42,996 nt of DNA from Candidatus Tumulicola scandinaviensis. Lineage in GTDB: Bacteria > Vulcanimicrobiota > Vulcanimicrobiia > Vulcanimicrobiales > Vulcanimicrobiaceae. The notes beneath the pieces are model-generated. The model worked only from the letters and a program-made list of their open reading frames with translations. It did not search any database and was not told the origin of the DNA. The stretch covers positions 1-42,996 of the forward strand of contig PLLA01000036.1 in the NCBI GenBank assembly GCA_003140835.1. Direction: 5' to 3'. Below, one piece after another: positions 24,180-33,532 of this stretch (within the stretch, counting starts at the first letter, position 1; the number at the start of each line of letters is the position of its first letter). The translations under genes were made by a program, and so were the position numbers.

Positions 24180-26176
24180 ACGTCAACCTGACGATCGACG
24201 GCGTCCCGGTCAGCGTCCCGAAAGGCACGTGGCTAGTCGAAGCCGCCAAGACCGTGCAGCAAGAGATTCCGGTGTACTGCTATCACACCAAACTTGGACC
24301 GGCAGGTCTGTGCCGCGTTTGCTTGGTGGACATCGAAGGCATGCCGAAGCTCCAGATTGCCTGCAACACGCCCGCTGCCGAAGGCATGGTCGTGCGCACG
24401 CGCGGCGCGCGCGTCGAGGCCGGCCGGGCGATGATTTTGGAGTTGTTGCTCGTTAACCACCCACTCGATTGCCCGATTTGCGACAAGGGCGGCGAGTGCG
24501 ATTTGCAAGACTACGCGATGGCCTACGCGCGCGGGAACTCCGACGTGGTCGACCCGAAAACGCGTAAACCTAAAGCGGTCGACCTGGGTCCGACGATCGT
24601 CCTCGACGAGGAACGCTGCGTCGTCTGCCAGCGCTGCGTGCGCTTCGACGACATCATCGCCGACGAACGGCAGCTGGTGGTCAAGGATCGCGGCGCTCAC
24701 GACATCATCGCCACCGCTACCGGCAGCCCGTACCGGCACAACTTCACCGGGAACGTGACCGAGTTGTGCCCGGTCGGCGCGCTCACGTCGAAAACCTATC
24801 GCTTCAAGTCGCGTCCTTGGGACCTCAATCGCACGCAAACGACTTGCACCCAATGCGCCGTCGGCTGCCAGCAGTTTGCCGACGTTCGCTACGGCACGCT
24901 GCTGCGTACCATGTCGGTAGAGAACGACGACGCCATCTCCGACGGCTGGCTGTGCGACCGCGGCCGGTATAACATCGGTTTTTATGCATCGCCCGATCGG
25001 TTGACGCAGCCGCTCTACCGGAAGGGTGGATCGTTCGTCCAAATCGGGTGGGACGACGCGTTCGCGCTCTGGGGCAAAGCCATCACCGACGCGATCGCCG
25101 CCAAGGGAACGCCAAGCGTGGGCGCAATCGGCGGCGGACGTTTGACGAACGAAGAAGCCTACGTCTTGCAATATCTCTTTCGGAAAATCGGCGTTGCAAA
25201 TCTTGACTGGCGATCGGGACGGCAACGCCAGGCTACACCGGGCGCCAATGGCGGCGCGTTGACGGACATCGAGCTGGCGCAGGCGATCGTCATCGCCGGC
25301 GAGTCGATTGAGGAACGTGCGCCGGTGCTGTGGCTGCGCGTCCGCAAGGCCGCGTTGCGCGGCGGTGCGACGGTCGTGCACGCCGCGACGCCGGCCGAAG
25401 CGGTGGCGGCGCTGCCGGCCGGCGCGACCCGGGTTGCGCTCGTTTGGGACGGGATCGATCTCGCGCGCGGTCGTGCGTTTGCCGACGCCTTCGCCGGCGT
25501 TGCGGAACTGTCGACGTACGTTGCGAGCGAGCAAGGGAATGCGCGCGGCGCCGAGGCGATGGGTATGCTGCCGTGGTCCGGTCCGGGCTACGCCGCCGCC
25601 CGCGCTCGCGGCCGTGACGCTGCCGGGATGTTCGAGGACGCACGCAACGGTTCGCTGGCAGTGTTGTCGATGTTCGGCGTCAACCCGGTTCGCAACGCGG
25701 CCGACGGCGCGGCAGTGGCCCAAGCGCTCGTTAAAGTTCCGTTCGTCGTCGTCAGCGAGCTTTTTCTGACCGAGACGGCCGATCGTGCGACGCTGGTTTT
25801 GCCGGCCAAGGGCGCGTTTGAGAAGACCGGGACGACCCTCAATCTCGCGGGCGATCTTCTACCGGTCAACGCAGCGGTGCAAGCCCCCGACGGCGTGCTG
25901 TCCGATCTCGAGATGCTCTTGGGCTTAGCCGCTCAGCTCGATGTCGACTTGCCACGAGCCGAAGAACTCGACGCAACCGTCATCGAGCACATGGCGCATG
26001 CCCCAGAAGATTTCGGCTTCGGCGATTCCCGGTTTGCGAGCGACGTCGCGAGCGTACCGGAGGACGTGCCTCCTGCGACGATTCTCTCGGGCGGCGGCAC
26101 GTGGCGGCACGACCCGACGCTCGCGACGCTGCAAGTCGAAACCCCTTCGTCGCAGCCCGTCGGAGCGACGGCATGA
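24176..26176 (+). CDS. nuoG: NADH-quinone oxidoreductase subunit G
   Basis: 75-kDa iron-sulfur subunit. Of 666 residues, the N-terminal ferredoxin part holds [2Fe-2S] ligands Cys35, Cys46, Cys49 and Cys63, the His95/Cys99/Cys102/Cys108 cluster (NHPLDCPICDKGGECD) and a second [4Fe-4S] set (ERCVVCQRCVRF with ELCPVGAL). A further four-Cys set (TCTQCAVGCQQ and GWLCDRGRY) matches the extra cluster N7, which is found only in some bacteria. The rest is the molybdopterin-oxidoreductase-like domain without cofactor function. The coding frame is open to 23933, but ATG at 24176, overlapping the nuoF stop, is the obvious start. Confidence 0.96.
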   Translation: MNVNLTIDGVPVSVPKGTWLVEAAKTVQQEIPVYCYHTKLGPAGLCRVCLVDIEGMPKLQIACNTPAAEGMVVRTRGARVEAGRAMILELLLVNHPLDCPICDKGGECDLQDYAMAYARGNSDVVDPKTRKPKAVDLGPTIVLDEERCVVCQRCVRFDDIIADERQLVVKDRGAHDIIATATGSPYRHNFTGNVTELCPVGALTSKTYRFKSRPWDLNRTQTTCTQCAVGCQQFADVRYGTLLRTMSVENDDAISDGWLCDRGRYNIGFYASPDRLTQPLYRKGGSFVQIGWDDAFALWGKAITDAIAAKGTPSVGAIGGGRLTNEEAYVLQYLFRKIGVANLDWRSGRQRQATPGANGGALTDIELAQAIVIAGESIEERAPVLWLRVRKAALRGGATVVHAATPAEAVAALPAGATRVALVWDGIDLARGRAFADAFAGVAELSTYVASEQGNARGAEAMGMLPWSGPGYAAARARGRDAAGMFEDARNGSLAVLSMFGVNPVRNAADGAAVAQALVKVPFVVVSELFLTETADRATLVLPAKGAFEKTGTTLNLAGDLLPVNAAVQAPDGVLSDLEMLLGLAAQLDVDLPRAEELDATVIEHMAHAPEDFGFGDSRFASDVASVPEDVPPATILSGGGTWRHDPTLATLQVETPSSQPVGATA

Positions 26177-27156
26177 TGGTGCCGTTATGGTTGATCGTCT
26201 TGGTGAAATCGGCGGTCCTGCTGCTGGTCGTCGTCACCACCTTCGCCTACGCCATGCTTGCCGAGCGCAAAGTCCTGGGCTGGATGCAACTGCGTCCGGG
26301 TCCCAACCGGGTCGGCCCGTGGGGATTAATGCAACCCGCTGCGGATGCGGCCAAGCTGATGCTCAAAGAAGACCTCACGCCCAAGACCGCCGATCCGCTG
26401 ATTTACCGGCTGGCCCCGTTCATCTCGCTGCTGACCGCGTTCTCGGTCTACGCAATCATCCCGTTCGGTTCGTCGTCGTCGGGGACGTGGGCCATCGGCA
26501 ACGTCAACGCAGGGATTCTGCTAATTCTGGCCATCACGTCGATTGGCGTGTACGGCATCTCGTTGGGCGGCTGGGCGTCGGGGTCGAAGTATCCGCTCCT
26601 CGGCAGCGTCCGCGCGACGGCGCAGATGATCAGTTACGAACTGGCGATGTCGCTCTCGTTCATCGGCGTGTTGATTCTCGCCGGGACGACCTCGCTCGAC
26701 GGCATCGTCAACGCTCAAGTGCGCTGGTGGTTCTTCGTTCCGCAGTTCTTCGGATGCATCATCTACATCATCACCGCCGTCGCCGAAACGAATCGTACGC
26801 CGTTCGACCTCGTCGAAGCCGAAACCGAGCTGGTGGCCGGATTCCACACCGAATACTCGGGCTTGCGCTTCGGCCTGTTTTTCATCGCCGAGTACGTGAA
26901 CATGCTGACCGTTTCGTGCATCGCCACGTTGCTGTTCTTCGGGGGCTGGAACGCACCACTCGGCCTAACCCTGATTCCCGGGGTCGTATGGTTCGTCGCG
27001 AAGGTCGCGATGTTCATGTTCTTTTACATGTGGTTGCGCGCGACGCTGCCGCGCCTTCGATACGATCGGCTCATGGCCTTCGGCTGGAAAGTCTTGCTGC
27101 CGCTGGCGACACTCAATCTCGTCGTGACGGCGATCGTCGTGGCCTTCCGAGGATAA
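26173..27156 (+). CDS. nuoH: NADH-quinone oxidoreductase subunit H
   Basis: Membrane subunit that joins the peripheral arm to the proton-pumping arm and lines the quinone tunnel. The 327 residues form about eight helices, with ERKVLGWMQLRPGPNRVGPW near the N-terminus and the hallmark ETNRTPFDLVEAETELVAGF followed by HTEYSG. ATG at 26173 overlaps the nuoG stop as ATGA; a second ATG follows immediately (26176). Ends 6 bases before nuoI. Confidence 0.97.
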   Translation: MMVPLWLIVLVKSAVLLLVVVTTFAYAMLAERKVLGWMQLRPGPNRVGPWGLMQPAADAAKLMLKEDLTPKTADPLIYRLAPFISLLTAFSVYAIIPFGSSSSGTWAIGNVNAGILLILAITSIGVYGISLGGWASGSKYPLLGSVRATAQMISYELAMSLSFIGVLILAGTTSLDGIVNAQVRWWFFVPQFFGCIIYIITAVAETNRTPFDLVEAETELVAGFHTEYSGLRFGLFFIAEYVNMLTVSCIATLLFFGGWNAPLGLTLIPGVVWFVAKVAMFMFFYMWLRATLPRLRYDRLMAFGWKVLLPLATLNLVVTAIVVAFRG

Positions 27157-27162
27157 CAACGC

Positions 27163-27777
27163 ATGCAAAGTTCGACCATCAAGAAGAACCTGTACAACGT
27201 CGGAGCGATCCTCAAGGGGCTTTCGATCACGTTCGGTTACATGTTCCGAAAGCGTCCGACGATTCAATATCCGTCGGTCAAGAAGCAGCACGCACCGCGC
27301 TTCCACGGGCTGCACGAGTTGCGCCGGTACGGCGACGGCCAGGAGCGCTGCATCGGATGCGAGTTGTGTTCGAGCGCCTGCCCGGCCAATGCGATCACGG
27401 TCATCGGTGCTGAAAACGCGCCCGGCGATCGCGTTTCGCCCGGCGAACGGCATGCCGCGCGTTACGAAATCGACGAGCTGCGCTGCATCTTTTGCGGCAT
27501 GTGCGAAGAAGCGTGCCCGACCGACGCGATCGTGTTGACCCCGCGGTTCGAGATGGCGGATTACCGCCGCGGCTCGTTCATCTACGACAAGGATCGCCTG
27601 CTGGTTCCGATCGACGCCGGAGTTGGCGCGGCGCCCGACGAGCGGCCCGGTGGAATTCCCGGCGACCTCGGCCGCGTGGCCGACATCAAGTCGACGACCG
27701 ACGTTGCCGAAGGCTACTCCGCGACCTGGCGCGGCGAGATTCTCAAAACGCAGCGCCGGGGACTGGCCTCGCAATGA
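27163..27777 (+). CDS. nuoI: NADH-quinone oxidoreductase subunit I
   Basis: 8Fe ferredoxin-type subunit carrying clusters N6a and N6b. Two complete motifs are present: CIGCELCSSACPANAI and CIFCGMCEEACPTDAI. The 204 residues include a C-terminal tail of about 70 residues beyond the second cluster, a little longer than in enterobacteria. ATG at 27163 has GAGGA 9 bases upstream within the end of nuoH. Overlaps nuoJ as ATGA. Confidence 0.97.
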   Translation: MQSSTIKKNLYNVGAILKGLSITFGYMFRKRPTIQYPSVKKQHAPRFHGLHELRRYGDGQERCIGCELCSSACPANAITVIGAENAPGDRVSPGERHAARYEIDELRCIFCGMCEEACPTDAIVLTPRFEMADYRRGSFIYDKDRLLVPIDAGVGAAPDERPGGIPGDLGRVADIKSTTDVAEGYSATWRGEILKTQRRGLASQ

Positions 27778-28376
27778 TCGCGTTTTGGGTGCTCGGCGCA
27801 ATCGTCGTCGCCAGCGCCGTCTGGACGATCGCCGCCAAGAAGCCGGTGTATAGCGTCGTCGCGCTGCTCGTCAACTTCGCGACCTTGGCGGTGCTGTACG
27901 TGACGCTCTCCGCCGAGTTTCTGGCGGTGATGCAGATCATCGTGTATTCGGGCGCGATTCTGGTATTGTTCGTTTTCGTCATCGCGCTGCTGAGCAGCGG
28001 CGTGGCGCCTTTTTCCGCCGGACCCAATCGCATGCCCAACGCGGCCGCTCCGGCGATCATCATCGTGTTGACTGCGCTGGGATTTCTCGCTTACGCGGCC
28101 ATGCACGCCCCGGCAGTGGCTCCGGGCAGCGTCCACACGACGTCGGCGATCGGTCCGGTCGGCGCCGCGGGAATTTTCGGCAGCGTCGCCGACTTCGGCA
28201 AGGCGCTTTTTACCGTGCAGCTACTGCCGTTTGAAATCACCGCGCTGATCTTGATGGTCGCGGTTATCGGCGTCGTTGCGCTCGCCGGCGACCAGCGACC
28301 GTACGTGCCGACTCGTAAGCACGCTCTGGAGGTCGAACGCGACGTGCGCGAAGCGATCTTGCGCGGAGGCGAGTAA
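27774..28376 (+). CDS. nuoJ: NADH-quinone oxidoreductase subunit J
   Basis: Membrane subunit with five helices; the 200 residues include the conserved third-helix segment IIVYSGAILVLFVFVI. A longer open frame from 27492 is nuoI read in another frame; ATG at 27774, overlapping the nuoI stop, is the true start. It is followed by a 10-base gap before nuoK. Confidence 0.96.
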   Translation: MIAFWVLGAIVVASAVWTIAAKKPVYSVVALLVNFATLAVLYVTLSAEFLAVMQIIVYSGAILVLFVFVIALLSSGVAPFSAGPNRMPNAAAPAIIIVLTALGFLAYAAMHAPAVAPGSVHTTSAIGPVGAAGIFGSVADFGKALFTVQLLPFEITALILMVAVIGVVALAGDQRPYVPTRKHALEVERDVREAILRGGE

Positions 28377-28386
28377 AACACTCATC

Positions 28387-28692
28387 ATGCCGGTAGCGAT
28401 CGGAAACTACATTGCGCTCTCGTCGGTGATGTTCTTCATCGGCGTCGCCGGCGTGCTGCTGCGCCGCAACCCGCTGGTCATGCTGATGAGCATCGAACTG
28501 ATGTTCAACGCGGCAAACCTGCTGTTTATGGCCTTTGCTCGTGCTTGGCTGGCCAATGCCGGCCAGGTGTTCGCGTTCCTCGTGATTACCGTCGCCGCCG
28601 CGGAGGCGGCAATCGGCTTAGCGATCGTCGTTACGACGTTTCGTTCGGAAAAGAACGTCGACGTCGACGAAATTAGGCTGCTGCGCGGATGA
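28387..28692 (+). CDS. nuoK: NADH-quinone oxidoreductase subunit K
   Basis: Smallest antiporter-like membrane subunit, 101 residues and three helices. Both conserved membrane glutamates are present (SIELMFNAANL and AAAEAAIGLAIVV). ATG at 28387 was chosen because homology starts there; the nearest GGAGG lies farther upstream than usual (about 17 bases). Overlaps nuoL as ATGA. Confidence 0.96.
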   Translation: MPVAIGNYIALSSVMFFIGVAGVLLRRNPLVMLMSIELMFNAANLLFMAFARAWLANAGQVFAFLVITVAAAEAAIGLAIVVTTFRSEKNVDVDEIRLLRG

Positions 28693-30641
28693 ACGCCATG
28701 CATCACGTTATGGGCGTTGACGGGTCGTATCCGCTGCTGGTCGCCCTGTGGCTCCTGCCGCTCGTGGGTGCGATCGTTTGCTGGGCGTTCGGGCCGCAGC
28801 TCAAGACCCTCAGCGGCTGGCTCGCGTCCGCAATGCTCGGCGGATCGTTTGTGCTGGCGGTGCTGTCGTGGAGCGCCGGAACGCAGAACTCGGGCGGCGC
28901 ACTCGGAGCGCACCAGGCGCTCCTTTCGTGGCTTCCGGGCATCGATTTCGGATTGCTGCTCGACCCGCTCTCGTTGTTGTGGACGTTCATTATCACCGGC
29001 GTCGGCTTCCTGATCCACTTTTACTCGATGGGGTACATGGACGGGGATCGAGCCTATGCGCGTTTCTTCGCATATATGAACTTCTTCGTTTTTGCGATGT
29101 TGACGCTGGTGCTTTCCGACAATTTCGTCGGCTTGCTGGTCGGCTGGGGACTCGTCGGCCTGGCTTCGTATTTCCTGATCGGCTTCTGGTTCGAGCGCCC
29201 GACCGCGGTGGCGGCCGCGCGCAAGGCGTTCGTGATCAACGTCGTCGGCGACGTCGCCATCATGTTCGCGATCTTTGCGATTTTCCTCAACGTCCGCTCG
29301 ATGGCGTTCGGAGACGTCTTCGCGGCCGTCGGGTCGTTGGGTTCCCCGCTGTTGTTGACGATCTGTGTCGCGCTGTTCATCGGCGCGGCAGCCAAGTCGG
29401 CGCAGATTCCGCTGCATACGTGGCTGCCCGACGCCATGGAAGGTCCGACGCCGGTGTCGGCGCTGATCCACGCGGCAACCATGGTGACCGCCGGCGTCTA
29501 CCTCATCGCGCGCTGCGCGCCGCTGTGGAGTGCGAGCCACGACGCGCAGATGCTGGCCGGAACGATCGGCGCGGTGACGGCAATTGCCGGTGCGATTCTG
29601 GGCTGCGTGCAGTGGGACATCAAGCGGATTCTCGCCTATTCGACGATGTCGCAAATCGGCTACATGATCCTCGGTGTCGGCGTGGGTGCGTATCAAGGCG
29701 GAATCGCGCACTTCTTCACGCACGCGTTTTTCAAAGCGCAGCTCTTCCTGGCGGCCGGTCTGATCATTCACGCCCTTGGCAACGAGCAGGACGTTCGCCG
29801 CATGGGCGGGTTGCGCACGAAAATGCCGTTCGCGTTTTGGGCGATTCTGACCGGAGTGCTTTCGATCTGCGGGATTCCCGGGTTTAGCGGGTTTTTCTCC
29901 AAGGATCAAGTGATTTACGGGGCGCTCGCGCACGGACATCCGTGGATCTACGCGACCAGCATTGCGACCGCCGGTCTGACCGCATATTACATGTTCCGGC
30001 TGCTCTTCATCACGTTCTTGGGTGAATACCGCGGCAACGCCGAGTCCCACGCGGGTGCGTCCGACGCACATCACGCTCACCACGCGCCGGCATGGATCAT
30101 GAATCTGCCGGTCGGCGTGCTCGTTCTGCCAACGGTGGCGATCGGCGCGGCACTCATGTGGGGCGGCGAGAACTCGCCGTGGGCGCGTTACTTCGCTCCG
30201 CAGTTCGCAGCGGTGACGCTGCCCGCTCCTCCCATTAGCGAACTCGTGACGTCGGCCATCGTCTTTATGGTCGTGCTCGCCGGGTTTGCGGTTGCGTGGT
30301 CGCGGTATGCGACCAAAGCGGCGCAAGCGAATGCGGTCGAGCGCCTACGGACCGAAGCCGAGCGCATCCCCGCGGTGCTCACCAACCTCTTCTATTTCGA
30401 CGCCTTTATCGATCTCGTCTTCGTTCGGACGGCACAGTTAACCGGCACGCTGATCGCGCGCATTCTCGATCCGCATCTGATCGACGGTGCCGTTCGCGAG
30501 GTCGTCGTCGTCACGCGGACGGCCGGCGCGTTCGTGCGTTCGCTGGAGACCGGCCTCGTGCGCGCCTATGCGCTCGTGCTGGCGTTCGGGGCGGCGTGCT
30601 TCATTATCTATTACGCGCTGGTAGCGGGAGGAGTGCACTGA
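28689..30641 (+). CDS. nuoL: NADH-quinone oxidoreductase subunit L (altered TM5 glutamate)
   Basis: Distal antiporter-like proton-pump subunit with the long lateral helix; 650 residues. It keeps the TM7 lysine region GAAAKSAQIPLHTWLPDAM, EGPTPVSALIHAATMVTAG and the broken-helix region. The TM5 motif, normally GWExVGLxSYLLIGFW with an essential Glu, reads GWGLVGLASYFLIGFW here, so that Glu is Gly154. The C-terminus contains a His-rich loop (DAHHAHHAP). Overlaps nuoK by ATGA and nuoM by one base (TGATG), with GGGAGGAG ahead of the next start. Confidence 0.96.
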   Translation: MNAMHHVMGVDGSYPLLVALWLLPLVGAIVCWAFGPQLKTLSGWLASAMLGGSFVLAVLSWSAGTQNSGGALGAHQALLSWLPGIDFGLLLDPLSLLWTFIITGVGFLIHFYSMGYMDGDRAYARFFAYMNFFVFAMLTLVLSDNFVGLLVGWGLVGLASYFLIGFWFERPTAVAAARKAFVINVVGDVAIMFAIFAIFLNVRSMAFGDVFAAVGSLGSPLLLTICVALFIGAAAKSAQIPLHTWLPDAMEGPTPVSALIHAATMVTAGVYLIARCAPLWSASHDAQMLAGTIGAVTAIAGAILGCVQWDIKRILAYSTMSQIGYMILGVGVGAYQGGIAHFFTHAFFKAQLFLAAGLIIHALGNEQDVRRMGGLRTKMPFAFWAILTGVLSICGIPGFSGFFSKDQVIYGALAHGHPWIYATSIATAGLTAYYMFRLLFITFLGEYRGNAESHAGASDAHHAHHAPAWIMNLPVGVLVLPTVAIGAALMWGGENSPWARYFAPQFAAVTLPAPPISELVTSAIVFMVVLAGFAVAWSRYATKAAQANAVERLRTEAERIPAVLTNLFYFDAFIDLVFVRTAQLTGTLIARILDPHLIDGAVREVVVVTRTAGAFVRSLETGLVRAYALVLAFGAACFIIYYALVAGGVH

Positions 30642-32029
30642 TGCTGGTGCTCGCGACGATCCTGCTGCCGATCCTCGTCGGCTTCGCGCTCTTTGCGCTG
30701 CCGCGTGACGATCGCACCGTGTCGCGCATCGCCGGCACGTCAGTGGCAATAGCGACGATCGTCATGGTCGTCGCCGGCCGCGATCTGGAGTGGAGTTTCC
30801 GCTGGCTGTCGCGCCCGTTCGAAGCCGCGTTCCATTTCGGTGCAACCCCGATTTCGTTTTGGCTGGCGCTGTTGCTCGCGCTGTGCACCGCCTGCGCGAT
30901 CGCCTCGACCAGAATCCCGCGGATGCGGAACTTCATCGCGCTGATGCTGCTGCTCGAAGGCACGATGCTGGGACTGTTCTTGGCGCGCGACCTGCTGGTG
31001 TTCGCGCTGTTTTGGGATCTAATGTTGATTCCGGTCTTCTTCGGGCTAATCGGCTGGAGCGCTCATCCTGCCACCGCATGGCGCTACCTCGTCTACAACT
31101 TTGCCGGCGGGTTATTGCTGTTGCTCGCAACGGCCGCCTTCGGCGTCATCGACGGCTCGACCGACGTCATCGGCCGCGCCGGCGTGCACGTGGTCGGCGC
31201 TTGGGCGCCGTGGATTTTTGCCGGCTTTGCGGTGGCCTTTTTAGTAAAGACGCCGGTGTGGCCGCTGCACACCTGGATGCCGTTGACGTATACCGATTTG
31301 CCCGCTCCAATGGTCGCGGTGGTGGGCGCCGTGCAGTCCAAAGCCGGGCTCTACGGCCTGATCGTCGTGGCGCTCGCCTTCTTGCCGGAATACGTGCAGC
31401 AGTACTCGGGCGTCTTCATCGTGCTTGGCGCGATCTCACTGGTCTATGGGGCCGCGGCCGCGCTCGTCCAACACGATGCTAAGCGCGTGGTTGCGTATTC
31501 GTCGCTTTCCCATCTTGGGTTGATCGCGATCGCCATCGTCTCAGGCAATCAGCTCGCGCTTCAAGGCGCTCTGGTGTACATGATCGCCCACGGACTCTTT
31601 TCCGCCGCCCTCTTCATGATCGTCGGATACGTCGAGGACCGCGAGAGCACGCGTTCGCTGGTGCGGCTCGGGGGCTTGGGTTGGGCAAATCCGCGGCTGG
31701 CCGGTGCTTTCTGCATAGCGTGCTTGGCCGCGCTCGGCTTACCGGGTCTGGCCGGATTTGCCGGCGAGCTGGTCATGCTCCTCGGCATTTATCAGGCCGG
31801 TTACGTCTGGCCATCGATCGTCGGGCTGGTCGCCATCGTGCTGGCAGCGGCGTATTTCTTGCGGCTCTATCAAGGCATCATGAACGGTCCCGAGCTCGAC
31901 GATCTGCCGGTGCGTCGCGACTTGACGTGGCTCGAAGGGCTCGCGGTGGCGCCGTTACTGGCGGCGCTCCTCGTCGTCGGCGTGCAGCCGCACGCGATCA
32001 TGGCCGCCTTCGCGGGGGTGGTCAGATGA
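30641..32029 (+). CDS. nuoM: NADH-quinone oxidoreductase subunit M (divergent)
   Basis: Antiporter-like proton-pump subunit, 462 residues, about 14 helices. The TM5 Glu of the usual FFExMLIP motif is Asp126 here (FWDLMLIP). The TM7 Lys is kept (FLVKTPVWPLHTWMP), but the following segment reads LTYTDLPAPMVAVVGAVQSK where most relatives have PDAHTEAPT-type sequence; the later Lys (QSKAG) is kept. ATG at 30641 follows GGGAGGAG. Coupled to nuoN by ATGA. Assignment as NuoM rests on position between L and N as well as similarity. Confidence 0.94.
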   Translation: MLVLATILLPILVGFALFALPRDDRTVSRIAGTSVAIATIVMVVAGRDLEWSFRWLSRPFEAAFHFGATPISFWLALLLALCTACAIASTRIPRMRNFIALMLLLEGTMLGLFLARDLLVFALFWDLMLIPVFFGLIGWSAHPATAWRYLVYNFAGGLLLLLATAAFGVIDGSTDVIGRAGVHVVGAWAPWIFAGFAVAFLVKTPVWPLHTWMPLTYTDLPAPMVAVVGAVQSKAGLYGLIVVALAFLPEYVQQYSGVFIVLGAISLVYGAAAALVQHDAKRVVAYSSLSHLGLIAIAIVSGNQLALQGALVYMIAHGLFSAALFMIVGYVEDRESTRSLVRLGGLGWANPRLAGAFCIACLAALGLPGLAGFAGELVMLLGIYQAGYVWPSIVGLVAIVLAAAYFLRLYQGIMNGPELDDLPVRRDLTWLEGLAVAPLLAALLVVGVQPHAIMAAFAGVVR

Positions 32030-33453
32030 CGATACCCTTTACGTCCGCCGACTGGAACGCGCTCGTGCCGATCGCCATCGTCGCAGTCGCCGCGCTGCTC
32101 GTGCTGGTCGTGGATTTGTTCGTCCGCGGTTATGCTCCGCGCTACGTCTCGATCGGAATTGGCCTGATCGGCGGCATCGCTGCCGGCGTCGTCGTTGCCG
32201 GACAGTTCGGCCACAACTACAACGCGTTCTTCGGCGGCTTCATGACCGGCGGCTTCACTAGCGTGTTCGAGGAGATCGTTCTGCTGGCGCTGCTCGGCTC
32301 GTTGATTCTTTACGGTGCGATCGGCACGCCCGACCGCGTCGCCGGAACGACGGCGCTGATGCTGTGGAGCACGTGCGGCGCGATGCTGATGGCGGGTGCC
32401 GCCAATCTGATGACGATTTTCCTCGGCTTGGAACTGCTCTCGCTGTCACTCTATTGTCTGTGCGGCATGGTCGATCGCAAGACTGCGCGCGAGGCGGCGC
32501 TCAAGTATCTCATTCTCAGTTCCACCGCAACCGGATTCATGCTCTACGGAATGGCGCTCCTTTTCGGAGCGACCGGCAGCGTGATGCTGGCCGACTTCGT
32601 CAATCCGGCTTTAGCATCGAGCGCGCTCTTCTGGATGGGCGGCGGCATGTTCTTGATCGGATTGGCATTCAAGCTGAGCCTGGTTCCGTTCCATACCTGG
32701 GCGCCGGACGTGTACGAAGGTGCGCCGCTTCCGGTAACGGCCTTCATGAGCGTGGCCACGAAGGCGGCGACGTTGGCGGTTTTCGCGCGCTTCCTCTACG
32801 CCGCGCTGCCATCCGGGGCGGCCGAAAAACTACTCTTACCGATGTGGATCGTAGCCGGCATCTCGATGATCGTCGGGAACGCCGGAATGCTGGCGCAGCA
32901 CGATCTCAAACGGTTGCTCGCCTATTCCGGCATCGCCCAAGCCGGATATATCCTGACCGCGATGGCCGGCGGCAGTGCGCTTGGGTTACGGTACGCGATG
33001 TTCTATCTCACCGCGTACACGTTCATGAACCTCGGGGCGTTTGCGGTAGCTGCGGTGATCTCGAACGACGGCGAACAGGGCTCGCGTCTAACCAGCTACG
33101 AGGGACTCGCGCACCGGCGTCCGTTGCTGGCAACCGCGATGACGATCTTTCTGCTCGCGCTGGCAGGTCTGCCGCCGACGGCAGGCTTCCTCGGAAAAAT
33201 CCTGATCCTGTCGTCCAGCGTCAGTGCGGGCTACGATTGGATGGCCGCACTGTTGATCGCCGGTACCGCCATCTCGCTGTACGCCTACGGGAAAACCATC
33301 TTTGCAATGTACGCGCGCCCGCGCCACGAGCCGCACGATCCGAAGCCGTGCGCGCCGCTGGCCTGGGCGAGCGTCGTGATCTGCGCCGTTGCGGTGATCG
33401 CGATGACGTTCTACCCCCTCACGCCGAGCAACATTCTGCCCCTCGTAAAATAG
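32026..33453 (+). CDS. nuoN: NADH-quinone oxidoreductase subunit N
   Basis: Third antiporter-like subunit, 475 residues. Unlike NuoL and NuoM here, it keeps the TM5 glutamate (FLGLELLSLSLYCL) and the TM7 lysine (FKLSLVPFHTWAPDVYEGAP), plus LKRLLAYSGIAQAGY and LAGLPPTAGFLGK. Last gene of the fourteen-gene operon. ATG at 32026 overlaps the nuoM stop. Confidence 0.97.
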   Translation: MTIPFTSADWNALVPIAIVAVAALLVLVVDLFVRGYAPRYVSIGIGLIGGIAAGVVVAGQFGHNYNAFFGGFMTGGFTSVFEEIVLLALLGSLILYGAIGTPDRVAGTTALMLWSTCGAMLMAGAANLMTIFLGLELLSLSLYCLCGMVDRKTAREAALKYLILSSTATGFMLYGMALLFGATGSVMLADFVNPALASSALFWMGGGMFLIGLAFKLSLVPFHTWAPDVYEGAPLPVTAFMSVATKAATLAVFARFLYAALPSGAAEKLLLPMWIVAGISMIVGNAGMLAQHDLKRLLAYSGIAQAGYILTAMAGGSALGLRYAMFYLTAYTFMNLGAFAVAAVISNDGEQGSRLTSYEGLAHRRPLLATAMTIFLLALAGLPPTAGFLGKILILSSSVSAGYDWMAALLIAGTAISLYAYGKTIFAMYARPRHEPHDPKPCAPLAWASVVICAVAVIAMTFYPLTPSNILPLVK

Positions 33454-33478
33454 GGCCGGCCCTCGGGTAGAACGGCCC
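33453..33478 (+). terminator. Possible hairpin after nuoN
   Basis: GGGCCG (33453-33458) and CGGCCC (33473-33478) can pair around a 14-base loop directly at the nuoN stop. No U-tract follows, so it is at best a weak or factor-dependent terminator or an mRNA-end stabiliser. Confidence 0.3.
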
Positions 33479-33507
33479 CAGGGGTCACGTTGCGCCCCGC
33501 AAAGCGT

Positions 33508-33513
33508 TATACT
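33508..33513 (+). promoter_or_regulatory. Possible -10 box of the TPR gene
   Basis: TATACT lies 19 bases ahead of the ATG of the TPR gene, with the ribosome-binding site GGGGGAACG in between. The expected -35 position holds TCACGT, a poor match, so a separate promoter for this gene is plausible but weakly supported. Confidence 0.3.
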
Positions 33514-33532
33514 TCGAAAAGGGGGAACGAAG

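Noticed and set aside
24233-25723. 496-residue open frame antisense to nuoG
   Set aside because: Arg-rich shadow of a conserved gene with no recognisable motif.
25941-27413. 490-residue plus-strand frame over nuoG/nuoH/nuoI
   Set aside because: Out-of-frame reading of three genes whose own frames carry all complex I motifs.
28407-30326. 639-residue open frame antisense to nuoK/nuoL
   Set aside because: It is rich in Arg, His and Gln with no domain, and lies opposite well-conserved nuo genes. GC-rich coding sequence commonly leaves such frames open.
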